From Bacteroidota bacterium (GTDB lineage Bacteria; Bacteroidota; Bacteroidia; JACCXN01): 19,136 bases of DNA. Each line of letters starts with the position of its first letter. Within the stretch, counting starts at the first letter, position 1. Of this stretch, positions 15,259-19,136 are shown piece after piece. The stretch covers positions 1-19,136 of the forward strand of contig CANHPJ010000007.1 in assembly GCA_947462515.1 (NCBI GenBank), in the 5' to 3' direction. The notes under the pieces are model-generated. The model saw only the letters and a list, made by a program, of their open reading frames with translations, searched no databases and was not told the origin of the DNA. Both the position numbers and the translations under genes were made by a program.

Positions 15259-16104
15259 ATGTTTAGCATTCATAATGATGAATTAATCGATAATAATACC
15301 CCATTTATTTCTTCTGATAATAGATCGTTTAGATACGGAGATGGACTATTTGAATCAATTAGAGTTATAAACGGAAAACCTTTTTTATTATCAAAACATA
15401 TCGAAAGGATTCAAAACGATATGGCTTTATTGAAAATGGAAAGCGATTCGATGATAAGTTTTGAAAATATCCAAGAGAAAATAAATTTGCTTTGTGAAAA
15501 AAATAATATTGAGCAGGGAGCAAGAGTAAAACTTTCTGTATATAGAAATGCCGGAGGATTATACACTCCCGATACTAATTCAGTATCTTATTTTTTGGAG
15601 GCAAATATGCATCAGGACAACTTGTTTTTATTAAACAAGAAAGGTCTCGATATTGATGTTTATAATGACATAAAAAAGCCACTGAATAAGCTTTCTTCCA
15701 TAAAATCAAACAATAGCCTTATTTATGTACTAGGGTCGATTTACAAGAAGCAAAAAGGACTGGATGATTGCTTACTTTTAAATGAAGAGAATAACATTTC
15801 AGAAACCACAAATGCCAATGTATTTATGGTAACAGAGAACAAAATATATACTCCAGGTTTAGATCAGGCTTGTTTGTCGGGTACCATGCGTAAACTGATT
15901 ATTAAATTAGCAAGAGAATCAGGTTACAAAATTTATGAATGTAATTTAAAGACTGAAGATTTGATACAGGCCGATGAATTATTTTTGACTAATGCCATAT
16001 CAGGAATAAAATGGGTGAGTGGTTTTAGAAAGAAAAGATACTTTAAAAATGTTTCTACTAAATTAATTTCCAAATTAAATGAGTTTGCTAGTCAATCAAT
16101 TTAA
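15259..16104 (+). CDS. pabC: Class IV PLP enzyme, probable 4-amino-4-deoxychorismate lyase
   Basis: A fold-type IV PLP protein of 281 residues. The N-terminal signature RYGDGLFESIRV, the PLP lysine in LSSIKSNNSLIYVLG (K149), the LLLNEENNISETTNANVF segment (E182) and TPGLDQACLSGTMRKLII are all present and intact. The family includes aminodeoxychorismate lyase (PabC), branched-chain aminotransferases and D-alanine aminotransferase. The rather short protein, the FRYGDGLFESIRV start and the presence of pabB in the same window favour PabC, which splits 4-amino-4-deoxychorismate into p-aminobenzoate and pyruvate. A transaminase role is not excluded. It starts 29 bases after the rhomboid gene. Its last 9 bases overlap the end of yqgE on the other strand. 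Confidence 0.82.
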   Translation: MFSIHNDELIDNNTPFISSDNRSFRYGDGLFESIRVINGKPFLLSKHIERIQNDMALLKMESDSMISFENIQEKINLLCEKNNIEQGARVKLSVYRNAGGLYTPDTNSVSYFLEANMHQDNLFLLNKKGLDIDVYNDIKKPLNKLSSIKSNNSLIYVLGSIYKKQKGLDDCLLLNEENNISETTNANVFMVTENKIYTPGLDQACLSGTMRKLIIKLARESGYKIYECNLKTEDLIQADELFLTNAISGIKWVSGFRKKRYFKNVSTKLISKLNEFASQSI

Positions 16105-16665
16105 ATTAGGATCTAATGGATAGTTAATCAACTGTGCATATTCAGGCCCCATAGTTTTTAAAATTTCTGCCCACAAATTTTCCGGGTTTTTCATTAAATT
16201 AATAACAGGACTGCAAACAATCCAGGAGTTCTCTTCTAATTCCTTTTCAAGCTGTCCCGGGGCCCAGCCTGCATATCCAACAAAAAATCTTAGATCATGA
16301 ACTTTAATATTTTCATTTCTTACGATTTCCTTAAGCATTTCAAACTCTCCACCCCAATAAATGCCTGGTAAAATTTCTTTGGAGTTATCTATTCTATCTC
16401 CCAGTAAATGAATAAAAAATAAGTTGTCACGGTTAACAGGCCCTCCGAAATATATTTCAGCATCAAAATCCGGGAAACTCTCAATAGCATCCTGAACTTT
16501 AATTTCAGAAACTTTGTTCAGTATAAAACCAATAGTGCCATTTTCATCGTGTTCTACAATTAATATTACGGCTCTTGTAAAATAATTATCTGTTAAAAAA
16601 GGTTCAGATAATAATATTCTACCTTTATCGGGTTTTATAGTGTTGAAATTAGGTAAATCAAACAT
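16096..16665 (-). CDS. YqgE/AlgH-family protein
   Basis: A 189-residue soluble protein of the YqgE/AlgH (DUF179) family. It shows the family signatures GRILLSEPFLTDNYFTRAVI, VEHDENGTIGFILNK and YFGGPVNRDNLFFIH, then RFFVGYAGWAPGQLEKELEENSWIV. The length is typical (about 185-190). The biochemical function of the family is not established; in Pseudomonas AlgH is linked to alginate and quorum-related regulation. It is divergent from pdxH with a 175-base gap that holds a repeated element, and its TGA stop lies inside the last codons of the PabC-like gene, so the two genes collide tail-to-tail. Confidence 0.93.
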   Translation of the reverse strand: MFDLPNFNTIKPDKGRILLSEPFLTDNYFTRAVILIVEHDENGTIGFILNKVSEIKVQDAIESFPDFDAEIYFGGPVNRDNLFFIHLLGDRIDNSKEILPGIYWGGEFEMLKEIVRNENIKVHDLRFFVGYAGWAPGQLEKELEENSWIVCSPVINLMKNPENLWAEILKTMGPEYAQLINYPLDPNLN

Positions 16666-16681
16666 GCTTTCTTTAATATCC

Positions 16682-16786
16682 TACTTAATTGAAATAACTA
16701 TTTAGATTACAATCAGATCTAAAATATTTTGAAAAATACAGATATTTTCGAATAAATTGTACTTAATTGACTAGAATCATTTAGAT
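16682..16786. repeat. Two copies of an imperfect element in the yqgE-pdxH gap
   Basis: Copy A (16682-16707) reads TACTTAATTGA, 7 bases, ATTTAGAT; copy B (16760-16786) reads TACTTAATTGA, 8 bases, ATTTAGAT. The two perfectly matching blocks of 11 and 8 bases keep almost the same spacing, and the copies begin 78 bases apart in the same direction. A third, inverted half (ATCTAAA, 16717-16723) pairs with TTTAGAT at 16701-16707 across 9 bases. Copy A lies just upstream of yqgE and copy B just upstream of the pdxH -33 element, a position suited to a shared regulator. A protein partner is inference. Confidence 0.5.
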
Positions 16787-16797
16787 ATTTGAGATAA

Positions 16798-16830
16798 TTT
16801 GTCATTATTGTTAAAACCTTATTAAGTTTG
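16798..16830 (+). promoter_or_regulatory. Promoter of pdxH
   Basis: TTTG (16798-16801), a 21-base spacer and TAAGTTTG (16823-16830) match the -33/-7 consensus well. The box ends 10 bases before the ATG at 16841, so the predicted leader is about 5 bases or less. Confidence 0.55.
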
Positions 16831-16840
16831 TTAAAAAAAC

Positions 16841-17494
16841 ATGGAAGATTTAAGAAAATTCATCAATGATCTAAGACATGATTTTTCAAGGGAAACTCTT
16901 GAAGAATCAAACATGGAAAGCAATCCAATAATACAGTTTGAAAAATGGTTTAAACAGGCAGTAGAAGCCAAAGTTCATGAACCTAATGCCATGGTAGTAT
17001 CTTCTGTTTCAGACCAAGATTTTCCTTCAAGTAGAGTAGTTTTACTTCGTAATTTTGGACAAGAAGGATTCGTTTTTTATACTAACTATAACAGCCGAAA
17101 GGGTAAAGAAATCCTTCAAAATCCTAAGGTTTCCTTGAATTTTTTTTGGCCGGAATTAGAAAGACAGGTTATAATTCAAGGTATCGCAAAGAAACAAACC
17201 GAAAAAGATTCAGACTTATATTTTGACTCAAGACCACATTCAAGTAAAGTAGGAGCCTGGACTTCTCCTCAAAGTCAGGTGATAGCAAATAGAGATGAAT
17301 TGGAAAATTTATATAATGAAGTTGCAACAAGATTTGAAAATGAAGAAATTAAAAGACCTGATTTTTGGGGAGGATTTATAATAAATCCAATCAATATTGA
17401 GTTTTGGCAGGGCAGACCAAGTCGTCTGCATGATAGAATAAGGTATTCTTTTATTGAAAATGGAATATTTAAAATTGAAAGAATAGCGCCATAA
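16841..17494 (+). CDS. pdxH: Pyridoxamine/pyridoxine 5'-phosphate oxidase
   Basis: An FMN enzyme of 217 residues that oxidises pyridoxamine or pyridoxine phosphate to pyridoxal 5'-phosphate (PLP), a cytoplasmic salvage and final synthesis step. The signature blocks are clear: NAMVVSSVSDQDFPSSRVVL, FVFYTNYNSRKGKEI, VSLNFFWPELERQVIIQG, YFDSRPHSSKVGAWTSPQSQ, and the C-terminal family pattern IEFWQGRPSRLHDRIRY ending KIERIAP. The length equals that of the family. PLP made here is the cofactor of the PabC-like enzyme upstream, though the two genes are separated by yqgE on the other strand. It has a strong promoter match and a very short leader, and no clear terminator follows within the 158-base gap. 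Confidence 0.97.
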   Translation: MEDLRKFINDLRHDFSRETLEESNMESNPIIQFEKWFKQAVEAKVHEPNAMVVSSVSDQDFPSSRVVLLRNFGQEGFVFYTNYNSRKGKEILQNPKVSLNFFWPELERQVIIQGIAKKQTEKDSDLYFDSRPHSSKVGAWTSPQSQVIANRDELENLYNEVATRFENEEIKRPDFWGGFIINPINIEFWQGRPSRLHDRIRYSFIENGIFKIERIAP

Positions 17495-17652
17495 AAGGTA
17501 TGCAAGTAATCATAGATTTATTTTATAGAACTTTTTAAGCAACTATTCAGTATAAAGCAATATTACAAGTAATTTAAGCTATTCAATTAAAAATAAATTC
17601 ATTATATATTAATTATATCATTGTAAAATAGATTTTATTAAAAATGTATACT

Positions 17653-19136
17653 ATGAAATTAATTAATACCGTCCTTTTTTATTTCATTTTAACAAGTCTT
17701 TTCATCCTTCAACTGCCTGCACAGAATCACTTTCAAACATTTGAAAAAGATCCCTTAAAGGTTAAGCAAGTTGTTTTAAGAAATGGTCTAACTGTGATGT
17801 TGAGTGAAAACCATCAATTGCCTAAAGTTTTTGGGATGGTGGTAGTAAATGCCGGTTCCAAAAATGATCCTGTTGATGCCACTGGAATAGCACATTATTT
17901 GGAGCATATGCTTTTCAAAGGGACAAAAAAAATAGGGACAATTGACTATGAAAAGGAAAAGATATATTTAGAAAAAATTAATGAATTGTATGATGAACTT
18001 GGGAAAACTCAAGATGAGTCAGCAAGAAAGGAGATTCAAAAGCAAATAAATGAACAATCGGTTTTAGCCGGTGAATATGCTATTCCAAATGAGTTAGATA
18101 AAATGTTGGCTCAAATAGGAAGTACTGGGGTTAATGCTTTTACCACAAATGATTATACTGCATATATTAATTCATTTCCCTCAAATCAAATTGAAAGCTG
18201 GCTGGAGATATATTCCAAACGTTTTAATGAACCGGTTTTTAGACTTTTTCAATCAGAGTTAGAATCGGTATATGAAGAAAAAAACCGTCAAAACGATAAT
18301 GTTTTTGCTATGGTTTACGAAAAATTCTTTTCTAGCTTTTACAAACAGCATCCATACGGACAACAAACGGTTCTTGGAAGTAAGGAACATTTAAAAAATC
18401 CATCTTTAAGAAAGATGTATGAGTTTTTTAATTCCTATTATGTTGCAAATAATATGGCAATTATTTTGTCAGGTGATTTTAACAGTTACGATTTATTACC
18501 CATTTTAGAGGAAAAATTTGGTTCATGGCCAGAAGGGGAGATTAAAAAGTATCCTAAGTTTAAGGAAGAACCATTTAATGGTAGAGAACTGGTGGAAGTA
18601 AATTTAACACCAATAAAAGCTGCAATAATGGGTTATAGAACACCACCCAATGTGCATAAGGATCTAGCAGCCCTCAAAGTGATAAATAATATTTTGTCTA
18701 ACCCCGAGCAAACTGGATTATTAGATAAACTGTCCATTGATGGTGAATTAATGATGGCTGGAATTAATACAGAAACATATAATGATCATGGTGCTACTAT
18801 GATTTATTTTATTCCCAAACTATTGGGTCAAACTATAGAAGAAGGAGAAAATCTTATTAAATCCAAGCTTGAATTTATTAAAAATGGAGAAATTACTGAT
18901 GAAATGCTTAATTCAGTAAAATTGAATATTATTAAAAATATTTCTAAAAACTGGGAAAATAACGAAAGTCGGGCTTTGGAAATGGCGAATTCATTTGTTC
19001 AAAAAAATAACTGGTCAGATCATATTAAATTAGAAAATGAAATTAAGCTTATAACAAAGAATGACATTGTAAAGGCAGCCCAAAATTACTATGGAGATAA
19101 TTATTTAATGTTTGTTTCCAAAATGGGATTTCCCAA
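17653..19136 (+). CDS. Secreted M16 (insulinase/pitrilysin-family) zinc metallopeptidase, 3' end outside window
   Basis: At least 494 residues, open to the right edge. MKLINTVLFYFILTSLFILQ forms a signal peptide (cleavage after LPAQ or nearby), so it works in the periplasm or at the cell surface. Next come VVLRNGLTVMLSENHQLPK, the zinc motif HYLEH (residues 81-85, a complete inverted HxxEH, within GIAHYLEHMLFKGTKK) and the distal glutamate in ESVYEEKNR (E208 or E209). About 123 residues separate the two, versus about 77 in pitrilysin, because of a charged, probably coiled-coil insert (residues about 97-160), as is common in long Bacteroidota M16 proteins. The visible part includes the first catalytic half and the start of the second repeat (ELVEVNLTPIKAAIMGYRTP). 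I start at the ATG at 17653; an in-frame ATG at 17644 gives three more residues. The full length is probably near 900 residues. Confidence 0.93.
   Translation, partial: MKLINTVLFYFILTSLFILQLPAQNHFQTFEKDPLKVKQVVLRNGLTVMLSENHQLPKVFGMVVVNAGSKNDPVDATGIAHYLEHMLFKGTKKIGTIDYEKEKIYLEKINELYDELGKTQDESARKEIQKQINEQSVLAGEYAIPNELDKMLAQIGSTGVNAFTTNDYTAYINSFPSNQIESWLEIYSKRFNEPVFRLFQSELESVYEEKNRQNDNVFAMVYEKFFSSFYKQHPYGQQTVLGSKEHLKNPSLRKMYEFFNSYYVANNMAIILSGDFNSYDLLPILEEKFGSWPEGEIKKYPKFKEEPFNGRELVEVNLTPIKAAIMGYRTPPNVHKDLAALKVINNILSNPEQTGLLDKLSIDGELMMAGINTETYNDHGATMIYFIPKLLGQTIEEGENLIKSKLEFIKNGEITDEMLNSVKLNIIKNISKNWENNESRALEMANSFVQKNNWSDHIKLENEIKLITKNDIVKAAQNYYGDNYLMFVSKMGFP

Noticed and set aside
17534..17585. 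Short direct repeat TTTAAGC(aa)CTATTCA / TTTAAGCTATTCA before the M16 gene
   Set aside because: The copies differ by an indel, show no link to a promoter box, and are short for an A+T-rich gap.
1..19136. CRISPR arrays, insertion sequences, phage or defence islands, rRNA or tRNA genes
   Set aside because: No regularly spaced repeats, transposase or integrase motifs, tRNA-like cloverleaf or composition shift were seen; nearly the whole window is filled by recognisable housekeeping or envelope genes, and no gene-free stretch exceeds about 180 bases.

Overview
The window looks like a chromosomal segment of a member of the Bacteroidota. The DNA is strongly A+T-rich throughout. Genes lack Shine-Dalgarno sequences, and several are preceded by the phylum-typical -7 box TAnnTTTG. 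The gene families also fit: an ADC-synthase-type PabB, a ComEA-like helix-hairpin-helix membrane protein, an OmpA/MotB-like envelope protein and a YqgE protein. I see no rRNA, tRNA, CRISPR array, transposase, phage gene or defence system, and no change in base composition that would mark a transferred island.

Layout. 1-2357 (+): a membrane glycosyltransferase of family 2, cut by the left edge, followed by a family 4 glycosyltransferase; this is the end of a surface-polysaccharide or glycan gene group. 2359-5037 (-): tilS (tRNA-Ile lysidine synthase) and pabB (folate branch). 5138-7901 (-): an OmpA-like protein 7 bases downstream of an asparagine-synthase-type amidotransferase that carries an active-site Glu-to-Gln change. 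7999-10092 (-): a sensor kinase and its OmpR-type response regulator. 10226-12867 (+): a LeuT-like sodium:amino-acid symporter, an overlapping 47-residue single-pass membrane protein, and an HhH protein that has no ATG start. 12976-14154 (+): an acyl-CoA dehydrogenase, closed by a bidirectional terminator shared with a small S4-domain RNA-binding protein (-). 14621-16104 (+): a rhomboid protease and a PabC-like PLP enzyme. 16096-16665 (-): yqgE, whose end overlaps that PabC-like gene. 16841-17494 (+): pdxH. 17653-19136 (+): a secreted M16 zinc peptidase cut by the right edge.

Most of this is ordinary core genome. PabB (makes 4-amino-4-deoxychorismate) and the PabC-like lyase (splits it to p-aminobenzoate, using PLP) are two steps of one pathway placed about 10 kb apart, and PdxH makes the PLP that PabC needs. 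The NSS symporter and its tiny overlapping partner are the clearest two-component unit. The two-component system is divergent from that symporter and shares a 133-base regulatory region with it.

The points most worth a second look are the symporter with its mini-subunit, the GQGSDE variant in the AsnB-like protein, promoters that predict leaderless or nearly leaderless mRNAs, the repeated element between yqgE and pdxH, and the HhH gene that must start at TTG or ATT. I did not find a convincing entirely new system.
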